This document shows, piece after piece, positions 39,378 to 50,745 of a stretch of DNA of 64,000 nucleotides. Each line of letters begins with the position of its first letter. Positions within the stretch are counted from its first letter, which is position 1. The translations under genes and the position numbers were made by a program. The stretch comes from Caprimulgus europaeus (taxonomy: Eukaryota > Chordata > Aves > Caprimulgiformes > Caprimulgidae): assembly GCA_907165065.1 (NCBI GenBank), contig OU015529.1, forward strand, positions 8,047,054-8,111,053. Direction: 5' to 3'. The notes under the pieces were generated by a model. That model was not told the DNA's origin. It ran no database searches and was given only the letters and a program-made list of their open reading frames with translations.

Positions 39378-39413
39378 TTAGAAACAAGGATGAGGATGTA
39401 AAAGCATTTGCAT
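39378..39413 (-). other. Upstream ORF and octamer motif in the presumed KCNK18 leader
   Basis: An ATG at 39413..39411 opens an 11-codon reading frame that ends in TAA at 39380..39378, before the channel start. A second ATG lies two codons later in the same frame. The first ATG overlaps the perfect POU octamer ATGCAAAT (39413..39406). The uORF matters only if transcription starts above 39413, which the TATA-like box would predict. Confidence 0.35.
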
Positions 39414-39475
39414 CCTAGAAAAGCTTCTCCTGTGAAAACAAGGATGGTTCTGCCTCAGGCTTTCAGATCACATGT

Positions 39476-39482
39476 CTTTATA
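39476..39482 (-). promoter_or_regulatory. Candidate TATA box of KCNK18
   Basis: TATAAAG on the minus strand lies 153 bases upstream of the KCNK18 start codon. If used, transcription would start near 39450 and give a leader of roughly 125 nt. The region is not CpG-rich, so a TATA-type, tissue-restricted promoter is plausible. There is no transcript evidence, and an upstream non-coding exon cannot be excluded. Confidence 0.4.
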
Positions 39483-40055
39483 AGTGAAGATTGCACTACA
39501 GTCCCCATGGAAAAGGAGCACAACTAATCAAGCCTTGAAATATTGCTCAGTTGACGATATGCCACTCTACCCCTGAATTACTATTGATCAGGCAGTGCTG
39601 TAATGCACGCAGATTGCCAGCTCCTGTGCCTTTCCATTGAGCAAACTCATGTTTAAAGTTTCTCCTACTGAACTACAGTTTCCCATTGATACACTAGAAA
39701 CCGTCCTAACTCCCAGGAGGGAAAATGCATGCTATAAGAGAACGATTTTTTTTTTAAAAGATTTCTTGCAGAAATGAACAGGAAAACTTAAAATTAATCA
39801 AAGGAAGGGGTTGGCACTATTTTTTGTCACCTCCAGGCAGAGTGCAAAATAATTAGTTTCTCTTTCAGATGACTTAAAGAATCTCTCTCTATACCATGTA
39901 ATCCTTGTAGGGGGTTTCTTTTGGATTTTAAAGAATTTTTCTCAAAAAAGAATTAATAAGGTTTTGCCCAGTTCTCACCTGATAAAAATCTTCCTATTAA
40001 TTGAAACTCCAACTGACCTTAGTAAGTAAGAACTGAAGGATTCAGTTTAAGGTTA
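39483..40055. other. KCNK18 upstream flank, no gene seen
   Basis: About 570 bases of AT-rich unique sequence between the TATA-like box and the CR1 copy. No CpG island. Confidence 0.6.
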
Positions 40056-40928
40056 ATGATCTTTGCATCAGGCTGTGCTGCCATCCAGAGAGACCTGGAC
40101 AGGCTGCAGAGCTGGGTGGGGAAAAACTTAATGAAATATAATAAGGGCAAGTGTAGGGTGTTGCACCTGGGCAGGAACAACCCCAGGTTCCAGTATAGGT
40201 TGGGGAGTGATCTGTTAGAAAGCAGTGTAGGGGAAAGGGATCTGGGAGTCCTGGTGGACAGCAGGATGACCATGAGCCAGCACTGTGCCCTTGTGGCCAG
40301 GAAGGCCAATGGCATCCTGGGGTGCATTAGAAGGGGTGTAGTCAGTAGGTCAAGAGAGGTTCTCCTCCCCCTCTGCTCTGCCCTGGTGAGGCCACATCTG
40401 GAATGTTGTGTCCAGTTCTGGGCCCCACAGTTCAAGAAGGACAGGGAACTGCTTGAGAGAGTCCAGCACAGAGCCACCAAGAAGATGAAGGGAGTGGAGC
40501 ATCTCCCTTATGAGGAAAGGCTGAGGGAGCTGGGCCTCTTTAGCTTCGAGAAGAGGAGGCTGAGGGGGAACTTATTAATGTTTATAAATATATGAAGGGT
40601 GAGTGTCAGGAGGATGGAGCCAGGCTCTTCTCAGTGATGTCCAATGGTAGGACAAGGGGCAATGGGTGTAAGCTGGAACACAGGAGGTTCCGCTTAAATT
40701 TGAGAAGGAACTTCTTTACGGTGAGGGTAACAGAGCACTGGAACAGGCTGCCCAAGGAGGTTGTGGAGTCTCCTTCTCTGGAGACATTCAAGACCTGCCT
40801 GGACACCTTCCTGTGTGATCTCATGTAGGTGTTCCTGCTCTTGCAGGGGGATTGGACTAGATGATCTTTCGAGGTCCCTTCCAATCCCTGAAATTCTGTG
40901 ATTCTGTGATTCTGTGATTCTGTGATTC
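40056..40928 (+). mobile_element. CR1 LINE 3' fragment, about 0.87 kb, well preserved
   Basis: This covers the C-terminal third of the CR1 ORF2 reverse transcriptase and the 3' UTR, ending in four ATTCTGTG-type units (about 40893-40928). The ORF2 frame is open for about 179 codons (40056-40595, with the [17 protein letters not shown] and [13 protein letters not shown] blocks). One apparent single-base loss near 40574 shifts it, and it resumes at 40592-40828 ([13 protein letters not shown]). It is one of the best preserved CR1 copies in the window. It inserted about 0.73 kb upstream of the KCNK18 start codon, antisense to the gene. Confidence 0.95.
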
Positions 40929-41819
40929 ATCCTTTATTTTAAAACACTAGAACAATGAGCAGTATTGCTGCCCTTTACAATGTTAGTAGTGATGGCAAGG
41001 AGAGTCAGACTTTACAGAAAGTGTTAAACATTTTATGTCTAGAAGTTTTTCATTAAAAGATAGAAACATCTTGTGCAACCAGGACCTACTGAGCTGTATA
41101 TAAACAACATGTCTGTATTGCAAAGAAATAATACATGGTTAGAGTGATTTCTTTTGGGTCAACCTCTCAGCAAATTGGATCACAAGATATATGGAAGTCT
41201 CCAGTACAGAAAAGAGGCTTTCAAGGCTAAGACAAAAATAAGCCTGTGTGCTTGCTGTTTTTCTGGTTATCTGCCTCATTGACTCTTGAGTTTTGACAAC
41301 AGATTTCTAAATCCTCTTACTGCAGTCAATCTCCATTTTTTTTTCTTCCCATTGACCTGAAACACAGGGTTGAAAACTGAAAATGTTCATAATTAATCAA
41401 AAGCAGCAGAACTGCCTGAGAGGTTGTACTTAGAGATAATGTACTTAGGTTTGGTGTCCTTACGAGAGGAACAAGGACCACAGAGAAGCAAAAGGAGTAG
41501 CTGGAAGAGCAAAGTGGCTGCGGGCAGTGGGGTGCTCCACACTAGAAGCACAACACTGGCCTCTCTTGGAGAGTTTTGTAGAGTATGGGTACCAGTAATA
41601 CATAAATTGGTAGAGTTTCCTTGGATTTCTAAAGAAGTTTTTGCCAAGTCCTTCTTTAATGGTTTTTAAGGGAGTTAAACAGCTATGGCATAAGAAAGAA
41701 AGTCTCGACAGTAAGAAATTAATGGCTAGTAGAGAGGAACAGAGGGAGGAAAAAGCAAAGGGAGATCACTGGTGGAGTTATGTGTGGGTCTGTGCTGCAA
41801 CTCTGCTGTTCCATGTGTT
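40929..41819. other. Intergenic, no gene seen
   Basis: Unique sequence. The later part (from about 41550) may be a further decayed piece of the following CR1-like relic. Confidence 0.5.
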
Positions 41820-42570
41820 AATAAATGACCAGGAAAGAGAGTAAGCAGTGATGGGCTCTGGGGTTACCATCCCCACTAAGCAGCAAGATCTGAGGGTAAA
41901 ACATAACAATTCCACAAACACATCAGCTCAACAAGGGATCGTGGTGAAAAAGGCTAAGGGTATGTTGGGAATTATGAGTTTAAAATAGAGACTAAAACAC
42001 AGGACATCTAAATACTACTGTACAAATGCATGGTTTGCACATACCTGGAGTAGTCAATGTGGTTCTGGTACCCTGCTCTCAGAAAGGACACATTAAAACT
42101 GGGAAAGTTTCAAACAGCAAAAAGGATGATTGAAGGTATGGGCAGCCTTCAAACAAGAAAAGACCAAACAGTGTCTTTGGCCAGGCTAAAAACCTAGTAA
42201 GTGAGGAGTATGTGACAGCAGTCTTCAAACTCATAGGTGGTCTGGAGAGAGCAGCTGAGGGTTCAACTGTTCATAGTTTCTTCTGGGACCATTAAATGAA
42301 GCAAGTAGAACCCTGGTTGAAAACAAGTAAAATACCATGGCTTCTCACGTCACTGGAAAATCCATTGCTAAAGGATGTTGAGTTTACATACACTGAAGAA
42401 GAAGATGGAGAGATGTTTAGAAGAATAATCATTAAGTTTTATTACAAAACACACTGGGTTCAGTAAACTCCCTGAACCAAAAGTAGTTGGCAACTGGGAA
42501 AGTTAAAGAGAGTACTGGGCCAAGTGGGCCCTATGTCTGAGGCAGTGTACTCACATTTATGTTCTTCTAA
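41820..42570 (+). mobile_element. Ancient CR1-like LINE relic
   Basis: This is a strongly decayed copy of an old amniote CR1 type. The blocks in order are 'aataaatgacc', 'caaatgcatggtttgcacatacctggag', 'aaaaaggatgattgaaggtatgg' and, at the end, 'ctgggccaagtgggcccta..gtctgaggcagtg' followed by 'ttatgttctt'. This 3' end differs from the modern avian CR1 end and resembles CR1 copies I recall from turtles and crocodilians. Many indels; no open frame. Confidence 0.72.
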
Positions 42571-45500
42571 AAAGAGTTTTTACTGTCCAGTATGGTAATT
42601 CTGACACAATTTTTCCTCTGGGTTTTTTGATCTGCATCTCAGACATAAACCTCTTTCCTCCAAAGTGCTTTAAAATCTTCTCAGCCTCCTCCTATACATG
42701 GTAGGACTGCAAAGTATTTTGCAATCCCCAGGAGCTTCTCAGCCATTTGCAACATCAGACTCTGAGCTTGTGACAATGAGAAAATTTAATAAAAATATAT
42801 CCAGAAATGATTTTTACATTATTTGCTTAATCTCAACCATTTCCCACTCTTGCTGTATTACATGTTTGAACTCAGTTGCTTAAAAGCAAATCCCACTAAC
42901 CACAAGTTATTCCAAATTGAGTTACTGGTACTTGTATTGAGAGAGATTTTTGCAATACACATTTCCCATTCGCATTAATGGACAGCAAACCTGCACTTTT
43001 CCTAACTTCCATTTCTCTGATTAGGGCAAATGTGAGTGTTCTGAAGGTGCTGCTTGAAATGCAAGTTTGTGACCATAGCTGCTAGGTTTAATTATTCCAG
43101 TACAAGTATACATAAATTAGAATTCTGACTGTATCTGACGTTCCTGGATTACAAAGGTTAAATTGAGAAGGTCATTGTATGGGCAGTAAGAAGTTTTTCA
43201 ATAATCAATAAAACTCTTCCTGCACTGAATCATGTACCTTGTTGTCAAAGACCTGCTGTGTTCACCTCTCTTCTAGGAAACATGGTTGGATTCAGCATAT
43301 TGTACTGACAAATACTCAATAGTGTAACACCTTCTCCTTTTTTGAACAAAACCAAAGTGACTTGAAAGATGGCAAGTGCCTCATTAAAAAATGGCAATGG
43401 ACTGAGCTGTTTGCTTTTATTTGCACCCAGCATTGATTCTGATGGAAATATTGTTTGATCCAGGACTAGGACCCCAGCCTGGAAGTACTTCATGACAAAG
43501 AATATTAAAAATGTTCAGTTCAAGATTGGATGCTAACAAGGATCACAGAGGATTTGATATATTGCTCTAACATATGCATCCTGGAAAGTATTTCCAGTGT
43601 TCACTCATATATCTAAGCTCCCCAAGAAAATAAGTGTTTCTTTACGAAGGTGGTATCAACCCTACACAAAAACACTCCACCCCAAACCAACAAACAGTAA
43701 GTAGCAGCAGTAGTTGTATTAAGAAAGCAGCCTCAAGACTGTACAAACATTAGATTTGATCCTCAGACATAGACACCCCACCTGGTGAGAGGGCATAGGG
43801 GGGTGCCAGTGAGGTTTCAGTAGTATCTGTGAGCACTTTCAAAGGACTCTTTCCACCTCCCACCCACCACTCTTACCCTTATCCCTCCCATCCAACAGGC
43901 TCTTGAGACCTGTCCCTCTGGGATCCCAGCCCATGGTGGGGCCCAGGAGCAGTGCTGACCCAAGCCCAGCCCCAGCACAGACACATGACATTTGTGCAGA
44001 GCATATGTATCCTGCCAGTTGAGCAGCACCTGCTTTTCAATCACCCTGCAATTATTTTTCTCCTCCTCACCCCAATCATATTCCTCTGGAACAGAAGTTC
44101 CCCTGACACCTCCTGCTCTTCCCACTGTCCCCTCAACACCTCACACTGGGATGGAGAGACAAATGCACTAATTGGCTGCGTAGGGTCTATTGGATACCCC
44201 AGGGAAAGGTTTAGCTTGCTTTGTATCCATCTTTAAAAGTCTCAGCTTTCGCTTGAGTCAAGTGCTTGAGCCTGTAACCTCTGGGAATATTTGAGAGCAC
44301 TCAGGACTAGCATCCTGACACTGCATATAATGCTAAGTGGATTCAAAGATGTCCAGGACTCTCACCCTGAATAGGAGCATTTCCTTTATCATTTGTTCAC
44401 ACCAGAGCCAAGCAATCAGTCCCATAATTTCATTTACGAGAGGCAAACACTCTTCGTATGCTGCAGGAGCAGATAAAGCTTGGGTATTAGTCTCTGTTCC
44501 CTCTCTTTTTTTAGCATGGATGAAACCTCACAGCCTGAAAACACCTTCGATGGGAGGCTTTTTTTTGCCTGGTGTCTAAACAGGACCAGCCTTTGCTCAC
44601 TTGCAAGCTAACCAGCTGCTTCAACCCTCTCCCCCACCCCCAAATCATTGTCTGAGTAGAAAGACTTCACTTGCCTCTCTTCTTTCACCTCTTCCACAAA
44701 CCCAAGCCACTAGCAATAGTCTAGAAGGAGCACAGCTGCTCCCTCAGATGCACTCAAAATAGGGGAAATATTCCTCCTTAGGGAACGTGTATCCTCAGCA
44801 TCTTCTCTCTCCCAGGGCTTGGTCTGTAATTGCCCCGGGAGCCAGGGACACAAGTTTGCGTGGAGGGTTTGGTTGCTGCAAAGCTCAGGTTTCCAACACA
44901 GCACAGCTCTGTGGCAGGCACTTCTCCCTCCTTCTACTTGTCACTGAAATCAGGAATGAACTTCTTAACACCAATGTAGTCTTAAGAAGCAGGTGTGATT
45001 TATTACAGTGCCAGAGCCACGGGGGATCGTTCCACCTGTCGTGCATACCGACTTGTCCCTCTACAAATGCTTTGTACTACCAAAACATGAGTAGTTATTA
45101 TTTTTGTAATAAATTATTAACATATTCATTACATTTCCAATAACCCATTAATATATGTAAATGTCCTTTTCACATGCGTACTGATAATCTTTGGAGGGGT
45201 CCTCTGGTGAGTGTGAAACTTTTGTCTCTATGTGCTTTAGCTGAACTTTTCTTCTGTGCATGCTTAGTTCATCTTTAGCCTGTTTACAAAACTTCTGTCT
45301 CCACAAAAAATGGTTTATTCTAGCATCACTACCTTATCTACCTTATTGCAAAGTTATGAAGCCTCAAGTCTCAATTTATTATCTATTTTAGACTATAAAC
45401 TTGCCTAGGCCTAGCTGGTGTGTAACTAACTTTCAACGTCACACTGTTTAAGCAGAAGGGCATGTTCTTTCGGTATCATACTCATTCTGCTATCTGAACT

Positions 45501-45599
45501 ATGTGCTAAGTGAGAATACATCTGGGACTGGGAGAGGAAGCTGCTTCTGGACAGACAATGCTCCTCCAGCCCCTTTCTAAAGGGCCACAGAGAAGTAAA
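42571..45599. other. Intergenic, no gene seen
   Basis: Unique sequence without supported genes or repeats. Confidence 0.5.
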
Positions 45600-46080
45600 A
45601 TCAAACGTTGACAGATGCAGTGCAACAATTCTCCATCAGCCTGGGGGAGGCTTTGCAAACAAAACCCGGCCACCGTCACCTCACAGCAATGTGTACATTG
45701 CTCATTTATTTGCAGCTTTGAGTGCTGTGATAACGCTTCAGGGTGTTATAACAAACGGGAAGGTTAATATCGCAATGAGTCACCAGCGTAAGACCTCGCC
45801 GCGAATGAGACACGGTGCAGGAGCCCTGGCTTTCCAGATAAACCAAGGGGATTACTGAGGTTCAGCTACATGTCTTATGCCAAAGTCTTTACTGAGTTAA
45901 TGTAGTGAACGTAATGCTAGTATAGTGGAGACTATCTCAGCCCAGTAGTTTCATTTTAAGGCAAACAAGCTCCCTGCAGAGAGATCGGAAAACTGCTTCT
46001 TTGGAATTTAATTAACATTAGAGCATGTGAGATTATATGCTGCATAAAAGCTAAGCATCATGTCAACAGAGCCATTTTAC
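45600..46080. promoter_or_regulatory. Candidate conserved non-coding element upstream of KCNK18
   Basis: Repeat-free sequence about 6.3-6.8 kb upstream of the KCNK18 ATG. It has more CpGs than its AT-rich surroundings (45770-45815) and words such as TGATAACG, CATTTATTTGCAG, AATGAGTCACC and TTTAATTAACATTA. The texture resembles a developmental enhancer. There is no conservation data. Confidence 0.3.
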
Positions 46081-48423
46081 ACTCTTTGAACTGGGAAAAA
46101 AACTTAGATTCAAGATGACAAGTCTACTCTGGTCTTTAAAAAAATGATGTTTATTCTTTATTATTATTAATGTGGCACTATTTCTATATATCGCCCCTCC
46201 CACCTTTTAAAAGAAGGGAATCAAACCTCAAATACAGGAACAAGCTTTCAGCTGTAAATATCCACCAGCATGCATCCAACACTGTCTCTGTGAGTGGCAT
46301 AGACCCTCTCAACTCCCAGCATGCAAAATGCTAATGAAAAAAAACATCTACTGATCTTATTTCCAATGTCATGTGCATGTTCACTTAAACAGGACACAGA
46401 GAAGCAGTTATCCTTTTACAGGCTGTAATTTTGGCCAAATATTACTGATAACATTGAGGTCAAACCTGCATTCGGAACATCTTCGAGATGATTAAGGACA
46501 ATTAATCCCCAAAGTACACTGCTTATGGTATTTTCTACCCTCAGCCATCCACGGCACTTTATAAACCACAGGCAGGAGTCTGTAGGATGCCAACAACCAG
46601 ACACCTCTTTCTGCTTCTCATCACTGGCAATCGGACTGGATATGGATTTATGTCAGTGGCTCAGAGTTTCTTGAACCTCAGGCTAAATTTTCCATCACTT
46701 CTTTTCATTCCAATTTTCCTAATGACACTCTAAGTAATTTCTCTTCCCCTTTTTTATGTGAAGCACTCTTACAATAGTTTTAACTCCATTATCCTACCAC
46801 TCATTAGCCATTTCGGATTCAAGGGGTGGAAGATACTTTCACAGATGGGTACGCCTTGGGACACCATGGAGTTGACACCTGTCTTCAAATTTCTTTCAGT
46901 TCAGCTGATTTCCTTTAACTCTGAGCAGGCATACATGAACTTTTAAAACCCTGTCCCACCCATTTCAGCTAATACACCATTAATTAGCCTACCCTTTGCA
47001 ACTCGGGCCCTTTAAATGTTCTTAGCAGTTGTGGGAATAGCTCTTAAGTGCTTTTTAGTGACACAGTAAACAACACTTTGCCACCTTAGTGTGGAGCAGT
47101 CCTTCAGGCTCTAGACCCGTCAAGTGTAGCTTCACATGTTTAATTAGTTTAAGCCACAATTCCTTGGTGATGTGATCCTGCCTGGGTTGATGAGTAAGAC
47201 TGCATTACGAAGGCGCCTTCTGCAAAATGTTTTGGGTTAAAAAGGAATGTAGTGTTGAGAATCACATGCAAAATTGCCCATCTTTTCTGAGGAATGTCTT
47301 ATAAAAATCGAGTGTGAAATGAAACCTTTTCTTTCACTCTTCTCAAGAAAAAAAAAAAAAAGAAAAACCTTGTAGCACTTCTGAATGAGTCATCTGAGCC
47401 AAACACCTTGTGTGTAATGAACCCAGCAGGTTCACCAAGACCACATTGCACCCAGGGACTGCGGGTTCTTCCCGAGACTGCTTGGCACCCAGGCTGCCCG
47501 TCACCAGCGACAATTGCTGCTGCTGCCCGACACTCGGGCTGCATGCAAAAAGCCATCTAAATGGCATTGACCTTCTCCACGGCCACTTGGGAATTTGAGA
47601 TATATGGATGGAGTAGCTAAACTGCAGGATGAATATAAACTGAGGGAGAGTTATTGTTTGAATCATGCCAGGCAGCCAAAGCCAGTTGGTTACATCATAT
47701 TCTAACAGATGAGGCTTTAGGGCAGAGCAACAGCCAGATGCAAGCTTGGACTGGAAAGTGGGGGCTTTATCTTTTATCTAAACTAAAAGACATGAGGAAA
47801 ATATCAGAAAGGAAAGGTTGGGCAGTTGAGAGAAACATTTGTATAGATGCTATAATGGGGATTTCAGATGAACCCTGAAGGTCCTGAACACGCCGAGGAG
47901 GGAGGAGGCAGGACTGTAGGTGACTGCATGTTCCCATATGTGTGTGGTAGTGCTGGCCATGGGGAGAAGCACAGCCTCCTGAATCCTAGAGCAGCAGATG
48001 CCTTTGTTCCCCCCCCACTGCCCTCCTCATGCTAGAGCTGAGAAGGGGTTACAGAGTACAACAGCCATCTTTCACCCAATGGGCATGTCCAAGTCCAGTA
48101 GTCTGACTAGAAAGCATTTGCCCCCCACACAATGGAGGTGCCAGGATTCCTCAGCAGGGAGTGAGGTGAAGCCTCTTGGCAGTCTGTGTCATGGATACTG
48201 CTGCATTTTCCTCTATTTTTTTCAGGCTAACTGCTGATGAAAGGATAACTGCAGCGGTAGCCGTTCTCGTGCTGCCCTCTCACGTGCTCTTCAAGAGGTT
48301 ATTGCTCAGCCACCTGTCTCTACCTCATGGTACAAGGGTATCAGCTCACTTCAGCTGTTGGTATCATGTCATACCTGCCAGAATCTCTTGGTCTGTATGC
48401 CAGCACTTCCTCCATAGGATGGC
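46081..48423. other. Intergenic, no gene seen
   Basis: Unique sequence with an A run at about 47346-47361. The short open frames are unrecognisable. Confidence 0.5.
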
Positions 48424-48792
48424 AGAATCATAGAATGGTTTGGGCTGTGAGGAACCTAGTTCCAGCCCTTCTGCCATGAGCAGGGACACCTTCCACTAGA
48501 CCTGGTTGCTCAAAACCTCATCCAACCTGGACTTGGACACTTCCAGGGAGGAGCAGCCACAGCTTCTCTGGGCAACCTGGGCAAGTGTCTGACCACCCTC
48601 ACAGGAAAGAATTTCCTCCAAATATTTAATCTCAATCTCCCCTCTTCAAGTTTAAAGCCATTTCCCCTTGTTCTGTCACTCCTTGCCCTTGTCAAAAGTC
48701 CCTCCCCAGCCTCCCTGGAGCCCCTTCAGGAACTGGAAGTCTGCTAGAAGGTCTCCCCAAAGCCTTCTCTTCTCCAGACTGAACAGCCTCCA
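48424..48792 (-). mobile_element. CR1 LINE fragment
   Basis: An antisense CR1 3' fragment with a minus-strand remnant of the ORF2 end ([17 protein letters not shown]) and the 3' UTR. It is similar to the copies at 1511 and 27489. Truncated near 48792. Confidence 0.92.
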
Positions 48793-50116
48793 GGTTATAG
48801 AAGACCTCTCCCTCTGGAAGCATACACACAGGCACCACATTTCAGTAGTATGCAGAACTGAGCATGTTCTCCCTGGATCACAGTGTCATTAAGGAGAGGT
48901 CAGAGGGATCCTTTCCCCCACCAAGCCTCTTCCCTTCCTGAAGGCTGCTGGTGCCCAGAAGGCCCTGAGAGAAGAAATACCTGGTCATAATGCTGAATAA
49001 TGTGTTAAAAGACTATCCCTAGTAGCTGGCTGAAATGCTTGGCCCAAAACAGCCTCCTCATCACCTGCTGATCAGCTTCTCTGGCTGATGAACCAAATCT
49101 TAAATAGCTCAGGGGCACAGTATACAACAAAAGCACAAAGCCCATCATCTCATGGCAACATGTCACAGGTCACAGCTTCATGGAAAGCTTTGAAACACAG
49201 CGTAGCTGCTTCAGTAAACTCTGCCGGACCAAGGTCTCCTCAATAAAATAGCACTGCTGTAACTGTATTGGCAGATGTGTCCAAACAAGACTCATCCTCT
49301 TTGCCAGCAAAACCACTGCTGTAGAGCTCAGCAAGCTAATGGATTGGCTTCAGTACTGCTGGTGAGGGTAATGTGCAATTATGCTTTCAGGAAATCTTGC
49401 TGGCATATACCACACCACCGCTAAAGACCACTTCCAAAATAACTGTCCTACAAAAGCCGTGGATCCACAGCCTCTTCTGCTGTAGACAACAGCTAGGTCC
49501 AGTGAGACCATATGGCTCAAGGAGGGGAGCTGGCACTAGGGAACTGGGAGAGTTTAATGCCTGGCCTATCTGTGTATTGGTTATCCCTCAGCGAGGCACA
49601 CGTGGGAACCGCATTCCCCCATCCCAGTGCTCCTGGTGTGGGGGTGCAGAGAGCCACAGCTGCTTCTCTCCCAAAACTCAGGTTCTTGCTGGATATCACA
49701 CACAGGAAAAGGTGGAGAGCCATAATCCTTGCCTTTCACTAGACTGTTTAGTTAAAAGTGCTCATATTTAAATCATTTTTGGCCATCTAAGCAAATATTT
49801 CTTGAGAAAGAGGCAGTTCACACTGCCTGAGAGCTACCATCTCACTACTTGTGCTCTTGAGAGAGAGAACCCTCTGTAGGGACCATAGTTGGGAGTATTT
49901 CTGTCTCATCCATCTCTTCTTCTATACACAGCTGCAGTAAATGCTGTATTTTTGGGTCAGATACAATTTCTTACTCACATTTTCTAGCTAGTCTTCAGGT
50001 GCTTTGTTTATTGATGAGCAGTTACTGTCCAGCTTCTCACTTCAGCTGTTGTTCATGGTGCATGTACCAAAATGTATTAGTCAAGCTATGGGCTAGTCTT
50101 TAAGAACAGGTTATTT
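48793..50116. other. Intergenic, no gene seen
   Basis: Unique sequence. A 132-codon + strand frame (49373-49771) has no recognisable domain. Confidence 0.5.
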
Positions 50117-50248
50117 TTAAAAAATAAAATAAAATAAAATAAAATAAAATAAAATAAAATAAAATAAAATAAAATAAAATAAAATAAAATAAAATAAAAT
50201 AAAATAAAATAAAATAAAATAAAATAAAATAAAATAAAATAAAATAAA
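50117..50248. repeat. (AAAAT)n pentanucleotide microsatellite
   Basis: About 25 nearly perfect AAAAT units from 50121 to 50245 with partial units at both ends. The purity suggests it is young and probably length-polymorphic. The Phe/Ile/Leu/Tyr-rich minus-strand frame across it is an artefact. Confidence 0.97.
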
Positions 50249-50319
50249 TTGCTATTGCTCTGTTTGTTAAAACCAATTAAATTGGGGTTGATGTAATATC
50301 TCATCCACAACCTGGGGAT

Positions 50320-50745
50320 GGTCCAGTGGAGGCCTTCTGAGATGTTTAGGTGGCTGGAGCATACAACACATGAAGATTCCCCAAAGAAGCCAGGGAGGGG
50401 TTAGTGCAGAGAAAAGAAGTTTTATGGGTGATCTAATTGCTGCCTTTAACCATCTGAAGAGGATTACAGTAAAGATCAAGTCAAGTTTTTCTCAGAGTTG
50501 CACAGAAAAAGAACAAGAGGCAATGACAAGGAAAAAGCCGATTAAATACAAGAGGAAAAAAAATAAATCACAAGGTTGGTGGTTAAAGTTCAGAAGAGGG
50601 GCTCAGAGAGGCTGTAAAATCTGTCCTTAAAGACTTTTAACATTTGGCTGGATAGGGCCATGGGATGCCTGATCTAGCTTTGCAGCTAGGACTAGAGACC
50701 TCCAGAGAGCTCTTCTGACCTAAATTCTTCTATAATTCTATATAT
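50320..50745 (+). mobile_element. Degenerate CR1 LINE fragment
   Basis: A decayed sense copy: 'gtccagtggagg', 'ggctggagc', 'tgatctaattgctgcctttaacc', 'ggctggatagggcc' and the 'cttctgacctaaattcttctataattcta' end are all recognisable in CR1 order. It is much more diverged than the copy at 40056. Confidence 0.78.

Noticed and set aside
40056..40828. A reverse-transcriptase-like gene
   Set aside because: It is the C-terminal part of CR1 ORF2 with a frameshift and no 5' half. It is annotated as a mobile element, not a host gene.
50086..50310. 74-codon Phe/Tyr/Leu/Ile-rich frame
   Set aside because: It is the reading of the (AAAAT)n microsatellite.
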